Shown piece after piece: positions 32,481-41,139 of a stretch of DNA of 64,000 bases. The stretch's first letter is position 1; every line of letters begins with the position of its first letter. A program made the translations under genes and the position numbers. Below the pieces are notes generated by a model, which did no database searches, was not told the DNA's origin, and worked only from the letters and a program-made list of their open reading frames with translations. This DNA is from Bradyrhizobium sp. ISRA430 (GTDB lineage: Bacteria > Pseudomonadota > Alphaproteobacteria > Rhizobiales > Xanthobacteraceae). Location of the stretch: assembly GCF_029909975.1 (NCBI RefSeq), contig NZ_CP094516.1:7852501-7916500 (forward strand), read 5' to 3'.

Positions 32481-33740
32481 ATGGCGCAACTGTCCGACGA
32501 TTGCTTTGCCTTCGGGGGACCGATGATGTCGGTCGACGAGGCCGTTGGCCTGATCACCACCCGCGTCAACGCGGTCGCCGATCTCGAGACGGTGAGCCTG
32601 GTCGAAGCGGACGGGCGCGTGCTCGCGCGCGATATCGCGGCGCCGCTGCCGCTGCCGCCTTTCACCAACTCCGCCGTCGACGGCTATGCGGTGCGCAATG
32701 CGGACCTTCCGCAAGGCGAGGCGCGCTCGTTCCCGCTCGACGGCCGTATCCAGGCCGGTGGCATTGCGCAGGCGCCGATCAAGCCCGGCTACGCCGCGCG
32801 CATCTTCACGGGCGCGCCGATGCCGCCCGGTGCCGCGACCGTCTTCATGCAGGAAGACGTGCGCGTCGATGAATCGGGCAAGGTGGTGCTGCCGCCGGGG
32901 CTGAAGGCGGGTGCCAACGTCAGACCCGCGGGGGAGGACATTCCGCAAGGCCACGTCGCGCTGCGCGCCGGCCAGCGCTTGCTGCCGCAGCATGTTGCGC
33001 TCGCCGCGGCGTTCGGTCTGACCAAGCTCGACGTGGTCAGGCGCATCCGCGTCGCGGTGTTCTCGACCGGCGACGAGCTGGCGTCGCCCGGCGAGCCGCG
33101 CGCCGCGTCGCAGCTTTTCGACTCCAATCGTTTCATGCTGATGGCGATGCTGCGCCGTCTCGGCTGCGAGGTCAGCGATCTCGGCATCCTGCGCGACGAG
33201 CGTGCCTCGCTCGCCGACGGCTTGAAGCAGGTCGCCGGCGCGCACGATCTGATCCTCACCACCGGTGGCGTCTCGACCGGTGAGGAGGATCACGTCAAGG
33301 CGGCGGTCGAGAGCGTCGGCTCGCTGGTGCTGTGGCGGATGGCCATCAAGCCCGGCCGGCCGGTGGCGATGGGCATCATTGGCGGCACGCCGTTGATCGG
33401 ATTGCCCGGCAACCCCGTTGCGAGCTTCGTCACCTTCGTCCATGTGGTGCGGCCGACGGTGCTGGCGCTCGCGGGCAGCACGCCCGAGCCCCTGACGCCG
33501 ATGCCCGTGCGTGCGGCCTTCACCTACAAGAAGAAGGCCGGCCGGCGTGAATATGTTCGGGTCTCGCTGCGACGCGCGGAGGAGGACGGCGCGTTGGAGG
33601 TCATCAAGTTCCCGCGCGAGGGCGCCGGGCTGTTGTCGTCACTGGTCGAGACCGACGGTCTGGTCGAACTCGGCGAGAGCATCACGCTTGTCGAGCCGGG
33701 ACAGAGTGTCGGCTTTCTTCCTTATGCCGACCTGATCTGA
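32481..33740 (+). CDS. moeA: Molybdopterin molybdotransferase MoeA
   Basis: This 419-residue enzyme inserts molybdate or tungstate into adenylylated molybdopterin. Canonical motifs are all present: FTNSAVDGYAVRNADL, IFTGAPMPPGA, VFSTGDELASPG, TTGGVSTGEEDHV and LPGNPVASFVTF. It is the most standard of the three MoeA-like proteins in this region. It follows mobB by 9 bases and precedes the tusA-like gene by 46 bases. The shared operon suggests that metal insertion, guanylylation and sulfur transfer are co-regulated. Confidence 0.95.
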   Translation: MAQLSDDCFAFGGPMMSVDEAVGLITTRVNAVADLETVSLVEADGRVLARDIAAPLPLPPFTNSAVDGYAVRNADLPQGEARSFPLDGRIQAGGIAQAPIKPGYAARIFTGAPMPPGAATVFMQEDVRVDESGKVVLPPGLKAGANVRPAGEDIPQGHVALRAGQRLLPQHVALAAAFGLTKLDVVRRIRVAVFSTGDELASPGEPRAASQLFDSNRFMLMAMLRRLGCEVSDLGILRDERASLADGLKQVAGAHDLILTTGGVSTGEEDHVKAAVESVGSLVLWRMAIKPGRPVAMGIIGGTPLIGLPGNPVASFVTFVHVVRPTVLALAGSTPEPLTPMPVRAAFTYKKKAGRREYVRVSLRRAEEDGALEVIKFPREGAGLLSSLVETDGLVELGESITLVEPGQSVGFLPYADLI

Positions 33741-33786
33741 AGACCCTCGCGTTGACGCCATCGACCTGCCCCGCCATGTTGCGCCC

Positions 33787-34050
33787 ATGACCAGGACCAC
33801 GCTCGATCTCACCGGGCTGAAATGCCCGTTGCCTGCCTTGAAAACGCGCAAGGCGCTAAAACCACTGCAGCCGGGCGATCAGCTCGAAGTGCACTGCACC
33901 GACCCGCTGTCGGTGATCGACATTCCCAACCTGATCCGCGAGACCGGCGACAAGGTCGAGATCACCGAGCGTAATGACGCGCGCATCGTGTTCTTGATAG
34001 AGAAGGCAAATGCATCAATAGAAAACGCCAATGGTGCGCCGCGTCCTTGA
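33787..34050 (+). CDS. TusA-like sulfur carrier protein
   Basis: This 87-residue protein of the SirA/TusA/YeeD family has the signature LDLTGLKCPLPALKTRKAL, in which the Cys of LKCPLP bears persulfide. The segment PGDQLEVHCTDPLSVIDIPN follows. The size and single domain fit a free sulfur carrier. Beside moeA and near fdhD it is a plausible relay that passes sulfur to FdhD or to cofactor synthesis. That role is inferred from position and from known TusA-FdhD links in enterobacteria. True tusA for tRNA thiolation is another possibility. Confidence 0.88.
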   Translation: MTRTTLDLTGLKCPLPALKTRKALKPLQPGDQLEVHCTDPLSVIDIPNLIRETGDKVEITERNDARIVFLIEKANASIENANGAPRP

Positions 34051-34363
34051 GGCCGTCACCTCGTTGATACCAACCATTTGTCTATCACCATCGCGTCTGT
34101 CCCAATTGACAATTTCCGTGGGGACGCGGAGGTTGAATCGTGCCAGCGATACGTGGAGCAAGCTGGCCGATGTGAAGCCACACCGCGTGGCGTGCGGCAT
34201 AGACCCCCACCTAAGGGGTTAGACGTCTGGAGTGCGCGTCGTGATCCTGGCGCGTGCCGAAACTTTGTGCGGGGCGGCGGGGACAGATGCGCCGCAACGG
34301 GCTGAGGACAAGGGTCATAGCAACAGGTTCACTCAGAAGGGTGTCCTGCAGGGGAGGATGTGT
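34051..34363. other. Non-coding gap before the transporter gene
   Basis: These 313 bases hold no convincing gene. A weak CCCC-ACCTAA-GGGG hairpin lies at 34205-34218, and TTGACAATTT at about 34107 could be a -35 element without a clear -10. The transporter frame can be read upstream to 34232, but that part lacks family character. The gap presumably carries the transporter promoter. Confidence 0.4.
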
Positions 34364-36019
34364 ATGACTACAATTGAAAGCGCTGGAAGGCTGTCGGGCG
34401 CCGGCGCGGGAATTCTCGATCGCGAGCACACCGTCGCGAAGGCCGGCTTCAATCGCTGGCTGGTGCCGCCGGCGGCACTCTGCATTCATCTCTGCATCGG
34501 CATGGCCTATGGCTTCTCGGTGTTCTGGCTGCCGCTCTCGCGCGCCATCGGGATCACGCAGAGCAAGGCGTGCCCGGACATCTCGCTGTGGCAGGAACTG
34601 TTCACCACGACGTGCGACTGGAAGGTCGCCAGCCTCGGGTGGATGTTCACTTTGTTCTTCGTGTTGCTCGGCGTCTCCGCCGCGATCTGGGGCGGCTGGC
34701 TCGAGCGTGTCGGTCCGCGCAAGGCGGGCGTCGTCGCTGCGCTCTGCTGGGGCGGCGGTCTCTTGATCGGCGCCTTCGGTGTCTACGTCCACCAGCTCTG
34801 GATCATGTGGCTGGGCTGCGGCGTGATCGGTGGCGTCGGGCTCGGCCTCGGCTACATCTCGCCGGTATCGACTCTCATCAAATGGTTTCCGGATCGCCGC
34901 GGCATGGCGACCGGCATGGCGATCATGGGTTTTGGCGGCGGCGCCATGATCGGCGCGCCATTGGCCAATCTGCTGATCAACTACTTCAAGACGCCGACGT
35001 CCGTCGGTGTCTGGGAAACCTTCGTCGCCATGGGCGTGATCTATTTCGTGTTCATGATGATCGGCGCGTTTGCCTATCGCGTCACGCCGACCGGCTGGCA
35101 GCCGGAAGGCTGGACGCCGCCGAGCGAAAAGAAGTCGATGATCACCGAGCATCACGTGCACCTCGACAATGCGCACAAGACGCCGCAGTTCTGGCTGATC
35201 TGGTGGGTGCTCTGCTTGAACGTGTCGGCGGGGATCGGCGTGATCGGCATGGCCTCGCCCATGCTCCAGGAAATCTTCGCCGGCAAATTGATCGGTCATC
35301 CCGAGCTGACTTTCGGCCAGCTCTCGGTTGACCAAAAGGCGGTCATCGCGGGTATCGCGGCCGGCTTTGCTGGCCTGCTGTCGCTGTTCAACATCGGCGG
35401 CCGGTTCTTCTGGGCGTCGATGTCCGACTATATGGGCCGCAAGAATACCTACTATACGTTCTTCCTGCTCGGCATCGTGCTCTACGCGCTGGCGCCGACC
35501 TTCGCGGCGATGGGCTCGAAGCTGTTCTTCGTGCTCGCCTTCTGCATCATCCTCTCGATGTATGGCGGCGGGTTCGCGACCGTGCCGGCCTATCTGGCCG
35601 ACATGTTCGGCACGCAGTTCGTCGGCGCCATCCATGGCCGGCTGCTGACGGCGTGGTCGACCGCCGGCATCATCGGTCCGGTCGTGGTGAACTACATCCG
35701 CGAGTTCCAGCTCGCGGCGGGCGTTCCGCGCGACCAGCTCTACAACACGACCATGTACATTCTCTGCGCGATGCTGATCGCAGGCCTGATCTGCAACTAT
35801 CTGGTCAAGCCGGTCGATCCGAAGTGGAACATGAGCGAGGAGGAGGTTGCAAAGCTCCAGGCCGCGAGCGCCAAGGGCGAGGCTGCGATCCAGCATGGTT
35901 CCTTTGGCATCGGCACGGGCGGTCTGGACGCCAAGGCCGCGCTGTTCTGGGCGTTCGTTGGAATCCCGCTGGCCTGGGGCGTGTACAAGACGGTCGAGAG
36001 CGCGGTGAAGATCTTCTGA
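34364..36019 (+). CDS. OFA-family MFS transporter, oxalate/formate antiporter type
   Basis: This is a 551-residue, twelve-helix major-facilitator protein. It has the MFS loop motif around WFPDRRGMATGMAIMGFGGGAMIG and IGGRFFWASMSDYMGRKNT, and helix 1 ends GMAYGFSVFWLPLS, all typical of the oxalate/formate antiporter family. It is longer than OxlT (about 420) because of loops near residues 60-80 and 255-310 and a C-terminal tail with one further hydrophobic segment. GGGGAGG lies before ATG 34364. Its place directly upstream of formate dehydrogenase suggests formate or oxalate/formate transport. No oxalyl-CoA genes are in the window. Confidence 0.88.
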   Translation: MTTIESAGRLSGAGAGILDREHTVAKAGFNRWLVPPAALCIHLCIGMAYGFSVFWLPLSRAIGITQSKACPDISLWQELFTTTCDWKVASLGWMFTLFFVLLGVSAAIWGGWLERVGPRKAGVVAALCWGGGLLIGAFGVYVHQLWIMWLGCGVIGGVGLGLGYISPVSTLIKWFPDRRGMATGMAIMGFGGGAMIGAPLANLLINYFKTPTSVGVWETFVAMGVIYFVFMMIGAFAYRVTPTGWQPEGWTPPSEKKSMITEHHVHLDNAHKTPQFWLIWWVLCLNVSAGIGVIGMASPMLQEIFAGKLIGHPELTFGQLSVDQKAVIAGIAAGFAGLLSLFNIGGRFFWASMSDYMGRKNTYYTFFLLGIVLYALAPTFAAMGSKLFFVLAFCIILSMYGGGFATVPAYLADMFGTQFVGAIHGRLLTAWSTAGIIGPVVVNYIREFQLAAGVPRDQLYNTTMYILCAMLIAGLICNYLVKPVDPKWNMSEEEVAKLQAASAKGEAAIQHGSFGIGTGGLDAKAALFWAFVGIPLAWGVYKTVESAVKIF

Positions 36020-36033
36020 TCGCAAGCTCACCG

Positions 36034-36064
36034 CCGCGGGAGGCTGAAGCTCGGCTTCCCGCGG
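36034..36064 (+). terminator. Hairpin after transporter gene
   Basis: CCGCGGGA and TCCCGCGG form a perfect 8-base stem starting 15 bases after the stop codon of the transporter gene, followed by TGTCTTG. It is GC-rich with only a weak T-tract, as is common for terminators in this lineage. Confidence 0.6.
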
Positions 36065-36126
36065 TGTCTTGCATCAAGGAGTGCATGAACAGACCTGACG
36101 GCTAGGTTCCGCAATAGAACGTTTCG

Positions 36127-36156
36127 GGGGGCATGGCGGGCGCCCTGCCTGCCCCC
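36127..36156. promoter_or_regulatory. Strong hairpin upstream of formate dehydrogenase operon
   Basis: GGGGGCA and TGCCCCC form outer arms, with an inner GGCGGG/CCTGCC pairing. It could be a second terminator for the transporter or part of the formate dehydrogenase control region. The flanking TAGAACG/CGTTCTA repeat makes a regulatory role worth considering. Confidence 0.4.
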
Positions 36157-36347
36157 TAAATCATTATAGAGGCGTTCTAAATTGTCTTGCATCTGGCATA
36201 CCACAGGCTAAGGTTTCTCGGAATGAGGTTTGATCCGCAAGACGCGGGAGACGCGGTTCCCGAATGATCAGGCCAGGAAATGACGGCGGTTCGCGGTGGC
36301 GATCCTGCCGGCAATCATCGCGATTTTGAGGAGAACGCGGCGTTTCC

Positions 36348-38054
36348 ATGAGCAGCCACGACGTTCACAAGGTTCTCGAATTCGAACACCCGGGCGAGGG
36401 GCGCCGGCGCGCCAAGGCCACGCCCAAGGGGCGGCAGGTCGATCCCACGGCAGCGCACGAGATTGCGCAATTGCTCGGCGATAAGCCGCGGCGGCGCGAC
36501 CTGCTGATCGAATATCTGCACCTGATCCAGGACAAGTATCACCAGATCTCGGCCGCACATCTCGCGGCCCTTGCCGACGAGATGAAGCTCGCTTTCGCCG
36601 AAGTGTTCGAGACCGCGACCTTCTACGCGCATTTCGACGTGGTGAAGGAAGGCGAGCCGGACATCGCTCCGCTCACCATCCGCGTCTGCGACTCGCTCAC
36701 CTGCGCGATGCTCGGCGGCGAGAAGCTGCTTGAAGACCTTCAGCGCACCAGCGGCCCCGGCATCCGCGTGGTGCGCGCGCCCTGCGTCGGTCGCTGCGAT
36801 ACGGCGCCGGCTGCGGAAGTGGGACACAATTTCGTCGACCACGCCACGGTCGGCGACGTGCTCGCGGCTGCGAAGTCCGGCGACACGCACGCCCATGTGC
36901 CGAAATACATCGACTATGACGCCTATGTCGCCGGCGGCGGCTACAAGCTGCTCGACCGCGTGCGCTCGGGCGAATTGTCGACGGACGATCTCCTGAAGTC
37001 GCTCGACGACGCCTCGCTGCGCGGCCTCGGCGGCGCAGGCTTCCCGACGGGGCGCAAATGGCGCGCGGTGTTAGGGGAGCCCGGGCCGCGGCTGATGGCG
37101 ATCAACGGCGACGAGGGCGAGCCCGGCACGTTCAAGGACCGCTACTATCTCGAGACCGATCCGCACCGCTTCATCGAGGGCATGCTGATCGGCGCGCATG
37201 TGGTGCAGGCCGGCGAAATCTACATCTATCTGCGCGACGAATACCCGGCCGCGCGTGCAATTCTCGAGCGCGAGATCGCAAAGCTCCCCGCGGGCGGTCC
37301 GACGCTGCACATGCGGCGCGGCGCCGGTGCCTACATCTGCGGCGAGGAATCCTCGCTGCTCGAAAGCATCGAGGGCAAGCGCGGCCTGCCCCGGCACAAG
37401 CCACCTTATCCGTTCCAGGTCGGCCTGTTCGGCCTGCCGACGCTTATCAATAATGTCGAGACGCTGTGGTGGGTGCGCGACATCGTCGAGGAGGGCGCCG
37501 ACTGGTGGAAGGGCCACGGCCGCCACGAGCGTCACGGCCTGCGCAGCTTCTCGGTCTCCGGCCGCGTGAAGAATCCCGGCATGAAGCTCGCGCCCGCCGG
37601 CATCACCGTGCGCGAGCTGATCGACGAATATTGCGGCGGCATGGCCGACGGCCACACCTTCTACGCTTACCTGCCGGGCGGCGCTTCCGGCGGCATCCTG
37701 CCGGCGTCAATGGACAACATCCCGCTCGATTTCGGCACTCTGGAGAAATACGGCTGCTTCATCGGCTCCGCTGCCATCGTGATCCTATCGCAGAAGGACA
37801 GCGTGAGAACGGCGGCATTGAACCTGATGAAGTTCTTCGAGGACGAGAGCTGCGGCCAGTGCACGCCGTGCCGCGTCGGAACCCAGAAGGCTGCGCTGCT
37901 GATGCAGCGGCCGGTCTGGAACCGTGCACTGCTGGAAGAATTGAGCCAGGCGATGCGCGATGCCTCGATCTGCGGGCTCGGACAGGCGGCATCGAATCCG
38001 CTCACTTCCGTGATCAAATATTTCCCTGACGAGTTCAAGGAAGCGGCTGAATGA
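36348..38054 (+). CDS. NAD-dependent formate dehydrogenase, fused FdsG-FdsB subunit
   Basis: This is a 568-residue diaphorase subunit. Residues 1-165 are a NuoE/FdsG-like thioredoxin-fold domain with a 2Fe-2S site (RVCDSLTCAMLGG, APCVGRCDTAPA). Residues 190-568 are a NuoF/FdsB-like domain with the FMN/NADH region (LRGLGGAGFPTGRKW, GDEGEPGTFKDRY, GAGAYICGEESSLLES) and a 4Fe-4S site (ESCGQCTPCRVGT). It passes electrons from formate oxidation to NAD+. FdsG and FdsB are separate proteins in Cupriavidus and Rhodobacter; here they are one. The ATG at 36348 opens the conserved region. Its stop overlaps fdsA by 4 bases. Confidence 0.93.
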   Translation: MSSHDVHKVLEFEHPGEGRRRAKATPKGRQVDPTAAHEIAQLLGDKPRRRDLLIEYLHLIQDKYHQISAAHLAALADEMKLAFAEVFETATFYAHFDVVKEGEPDIAPLTIRVCDSLTCAMLGGEKLLEDLQRTSGPGIRVVRAPCVGRCDTAPAAEVGHNFVDHATVGDVLAAAKSGDTHAHVPKYIDYDAYVAGGGYKLLDRVRSGELSTDDLLKSLDDASLRGLGGAGFPTGRKWRAVLGEPGPRLMAINGDEGEPGTFKDRYYLETDPHRFIEGMLIGAHVVQAGEIYIYLRDEYPAARAILEREIAKLPAGGPTLHMRRGAGAYICGEESSLLESIEGKRGLPRHKPPYPFQVGLFGLPTLINNVETLWWVRDIVEEGADWWKGHGRHERHGLRSFSVSGRVKNPGMKLAPAGITVRELIDEYCGGMADGHTFYAYLPGGASGGILPASMDNIPLDFGTLEKYGCFIGSAAIVILSQKDSVRTAALNLMKFFEDESCGQCTPCRVGTQKAALLMQRPVWNRALLEELSQAMRDASICGLGQAASNPLTSVIKYFPDEFKEAAE

Positions 38055-40816
38055 CGAAAATTACATTCGAGCTCGACGGCAAGCAGGTCGAAGCCAATCC
38101 GGGCGAGACCATCTGGCAGGTGGCACAGCGCCAGGGCCGCGAGATCCCGCATCTCTGCTATTCGCCCGCGCCGGACTACCGGCCTGACGGCAACTGTCGC
38201 GCCTGCATGGTCGAGATCGAGGGCGAGCGCGTGCTCGCCGCCTCCTGCAAGCGCACGCCGTCGGTCGGCATGAAGGTGAAGACCGAGAGTGCGCGCGCGG
38301 TTGCCGCGCAGAAGATGGTGATGGAGCTGCTCGTTGCCGATCAGCCGGCGCGTGCGACCTCGCACGATCCGGACTCGAAATTCTGGCACTGGGCCGAGAC
38401 CACCGGCGTCACCGAGAGTCGCTTTCCCGCCGCCGAGCGCTGGGCGACCGACGCCAGCCATCCGGCGATGCGCGTCAATCTCGACGCCTGTATCCAGTGC
38501 GGCCTGTGTGTGCGCGCCTGCCGCGAGGTCCAGGTCAACGACGTCATCGGCATGGCTTATCGTAATGCCGGCGCCAAGATCGTGTTCGACTTCGACGATC
38601 CCATGGGCGAGTCGACTTGTGTCGCCTGCGGCGAGTGCGTGCAGGCCTGTCCGACCGGCGCGTTGATGCCGGCCGTGATGCTCGACGAGGCGCAGACCCG
38701 CGTCACCTATGCTGACAAGAAGGTGGATTCGCTCTGCCCGTTCTGCGGCGTCGGCTGCCAGGTCACCTACCAGGTCAAGGACGATAAGGTGATCTATGCG
38801 GAGGGCCGCGACGGCCCGGCCAACCGCAATCGTCTCTGCGTCAAGGGCCGCTTCGGCTTCGACTACATCCACCATCCGCATCGTCTCACCAAGCCGCTGG
38901 TGCGGCTGCCGAATGCGAAGAAGGACGCCAACGACCAGGTCGATCCAGCCAATCCCTTCACCCATTTCCGCGAAGCGTCGTGGGAGGAAGCGCTCGACAT
39001 CGCCGCCAAGGGCCTGGTCAAGATCCGCGACGAGAAGGGTGTCAAAGCGCTGGCCGGCTTCGGCTCGGCCAAGGGGTCGAACGAGGAGGCTTACCTGTTC
39101 CAGAAGCTGGTGCGCACCGGCTTCGGGTCGAACAATGTCGATCACTGCACGCGGCTGTGTCACGCTTCATCGGTGGCGGCGCTGTTCGAGGGCCTGAGCT
39201 CGGGCGCGGTATCGGCGCCGTTCTCTGCCGCGATGGATGCGGAAGTGATCTGGGTGATCGGCGCCAATCCGACCGTGAACCATCCGGTCGCGGCGACCTT
39301 CATCAAGAACGCGACCAAGCAGGGCGCAAAGCTCTTCGTGATGGACCCGCGTCGGCAGTCGCTGTCCCGCCATGCGACCAAGCATCTGCAGTTCAAGCCC
39401 GGCTCCGACGTCGCCATGCTGAATGCGATGATCAACACGATCATCACCGAAGGGCTGACCGACGACCAATATATCGCCGGTTACACCGAAGGCTTCGAGG
39501 ATCTGAAGGAGAAGATCAAGGAGTTCACGCCGGAGAAGATGGAGCCGATCTGCGGCATCCCGGCGCAGACCCTGCGCGAGGTCGCCAGAACCTATGCGCG
39601 GGCCAAATCCTCGATCATCTTCTGGGGCATGGGCATCAGCCAGCACGTCCATGGCACCGACAATGCGCGCTGCCTGATTGCGCTCGCGCTGATCACCGGC
39701 CAGGTTGGCCGCCCAGGCACCGGCCTGCATCCGCTGCGCGGCCAGAACAACGTGCAGGGCGCCTCCGACGCCGGCCTGATCCCGATGTTCTTCCCCGACT
39801 ATCAGCCGGTCGGCCGCGACGACATGCGTGCCAGTTTCGAGAAGCTGTGGGGCCAGGAGCTCGATCCTGTCCGCGGCCTGACGGTGGTCGAGATCATGAA
39901 CGCGATCCATGCCGGCGAGATCAAGGGCATGTATATCGAGGGCGAGAACCCCGCGATGTCCGACCCCGATCTGCAGCATGCGCGCGAAGCGCTCGCCATG
40001 CTCGATCATCTCGTGGTGCAGGATCTCTTCGTCACCGAGACCGCGTTCCACGCCGACGTCATTCTGCCGGCCTCGGCGTTCGCGGAGAAGGACGGCTCCT
40101 TCACCAATACCGATCGCCGCGTCCAGCTCGCGCGCCAGGTCATCAAGCCGCCGGGCGATGCGCGCCAGGATCTCTGGATCATCCAGGAGATCGGCAAGCG
40201 CATGGGCCTGCCGTGGAACTATTCGGGCCTCGGCGATGTCTTCACCGAGATGGCGCAGTTGATGCCGTCGCTCAAGAACATCACCTGGGAGCGGCTGGTG
40301 CGCGAAGGCGCCGTCACCTATCCGGTCGACGATCCCGACAAGCCCGGCAATGAGATCATCTTCACCACGGGCTTCCCGACCGCGAGTGGCCGCGGTAAGA
40401 TCGTGCCGGCCAAGGTCGTCCCGCCGGACGAGGTGCCCGACGACGAATTTCCGATGGTGCTGTCGACCGGCCGCGTGCTCGAACACTGGCACACCGGCTC
40501 GATGACGCGTCGCGCGCAGGTGCTCGACCAGATCGAGCCCGAGGCGGTCGCGTTCATGTCGCCGAAGGACATGCGGAAGAAGAAGCTCGCGCCCGGCGAT
40601 TTCATCCGGCTTGAGACCCGCCGCGGCGCGGTTGAGGTCAAGGTGCGCTCCGATCGCGACGTACCGGAGAACATGGTGTTCATGCCGTTCTGCTACGCGG
40701 AAGCGGCGGCGAACCTCCTGACCAACCCGGCGCTTGATCCGTTCGGAAAGATCCCGGAGTTCAAGTTCTGCGCGGCGAGAGCCGAACGCGTCGAGATGCG
40801 CGACGCGGCGGAGTGA
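38051..40816 (+). CDS. fdsA: Formate dehydrogenase catalytic subunit FdsA type
   Basis: This 921-residue cytoplasmic subunit oxidises formate at a Mo- or W-bis-molybdopterin guanine dinucleotide centre. It has an N-terminal 2Fe-2S ferredoxin domain (residues 1-80, CYSPAPDYRPDGNCRACMVE) and a His-ligated cluster region. A two-cluster ferredoxin segment (DACIQCGLCVRACREVQ, CVACGECVQACPTGAL), a 4Fe-4S site (CPFCGVGCQ) and the catalytic domain follow. The metal-ligand Cys is in DHCTRLCHASS, followed by the usual His. The C-terminus (LSTGRVLEHWHTGSMTRR) is standard. No fdsD-like small subunit gene follows. fdhD, mobA, mobB and moeA lie upstream. Confidence 0.94.
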   Translation: MTKITFELDGKQVEANPGETIWQVAQRQGREIPHLCYSPAPDYRPDGNCRACMVEIEGERVLAASCKRTPSVGMKVKTESARAVAAQKMVMELLVADQPARATSHDPDSKFWHWAETTGVTESRFPAAERWATDASHPAMRVNLDACIQCGLCVRACREVQVNDVIGMAYRNAGAKIVFDFDDPMGESTCVACGECVQACPTGALMPAVMLDEAQTRVTYADKKVDSLCPFCGVGCQVTYQVKDDKVIYAEGRDGPANRNRLCVKGRFGFDYIHHPHRLTKPLVRLPNAKKDANDQVDPANPFTHFREASWEEALDIAAKGLVKIRDEKGVKALAGFGSAKGSNEEAYLFQKLVRTGFGSNNVDHCTRLCHASSVAALFEGLSSGAVSAPFSAAMDAEVIWVIGANPTVNHPVAATFIKNATKQGAKLFVMDPRRQSLSRHATKHLQFKPGSDVAMLNAMINTIITEGLTDDQYIAGYTEGFEDLKEKIKEFTPEKMEPICGIPAQTLREVARTYARAKSSIIFWGMGISQHVHGTDNARCLIALALITGQVGRPGTGLHPLRGQNNVQGASDAGLIPMFFPDYQPVGRDDMRASFEKLWGQELDPVRGLTVVEIMNAIHAGEIKGMYIEGENPAMSDPDLQHAREALAMLDHLVVQDLFVTETAFHADVILPASAFAEKDGSFTNTDRRVQLARQVIKPPGDARQDLWIIQEIGKRMGLPWNYSGLGDVFTEMAQLMPSLKNITWERLVREGAVTYPVDDPDKPGNEIIFTTGFPTASGRGKIVPAKVVPPDEVPDDEFPMVLSTGRVLEHWHTGSMTRRAQVLDQIEPEAVAFMSPKDMRKKKLAPGDFIRLETRRGAVEVKVRSDRDVPENMVFMPFCYAEAAANLLTNPALDPFGKIPEFKFCAARAERVEMRDAAE

Positions 40817-41139
40817 GTGCGTACTGGCTGCCATCGCAGGCGAGGCTTGCCACATTGAACACTGTCATGCCCCGGCTTGCCGCCTTCGCTAAAGCTTCGG
40901 CGGCCGAGCAGCCTCGTGGCCCGGCGCAGCCTTGGCGAAGCCGGGACCGGAGCATCCAGTACTCCGCGGCTCGTCGATTAAGCTACAGACGGCTCTGGAA
41001 TACTGGATCGCCCGATCAAGTCGGGCGATGACACCGAGATTGTGGACTGCGTGTACCTCAAGCCCGTCGTTGCGAGCTGTCGGCCCTGCGCGAAGCGCGG
41101 CCCGATGACCGTTCCGCGAAGCAATGCTAGACATTGCGC
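40817..41139. other. Intergenic region occupied by a repeat
   Basis: These 323 bases hold no gene and are mostly the interspersed element at 40862-41033. A possible ribosome binding site for the following ATG is not obvious. Confidence 0.5.
40862..41033. repeat. Interspersed repeat with inverted ends
   Basis: The element runs from CTGTCATGCCCCGGCTT to a right end ACTGGATCGCCCGATCAAGT...GGGCGATGACA, with TGTCAT/ATGACA inverted ends. The internal ATCCAGTACTCCGCGGC and GGAATACTGGAT pieces also pair. It is of a type common between Bradyrhizobium genes by my recollection. It carries no coding capacity. Confidence 0.7.

Larger units (their letters stand above)
36020..36347. other. Regulatory gap between transporter and formate dehydrogenase
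   Basis: These 328 bases contain no gene. They hold two strong hairpins (36034-36064 and 36127-36156) and a 7-base inverted repeat TAGAACG (36115-36121) / CGTTCTA (36173-36179) that brackets the second hairpin. The formate dehydrogenase promoter is presumably between 36157 and 36330. Confidence 0.5.

Noticed and set aside
31767..33443. Long minus-strand open frame (558 codons)
   Set aside because: It is antisense to mobB and moeA, which have complete family motifs on the plus strand.
34211..36031. 606-codon minus-strand open frame
   Set aside because: It mirrors the OFA-family transporter gene; hydrophilic His/Asp/Arg-rich translation typical of antisense to a membrane protein.
37667..40855. 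Two long minus-strand open frames (498 and 562 codons)
   Set aside because: They are shadows of the formate dehydrogenase genes; no recognisable domain.
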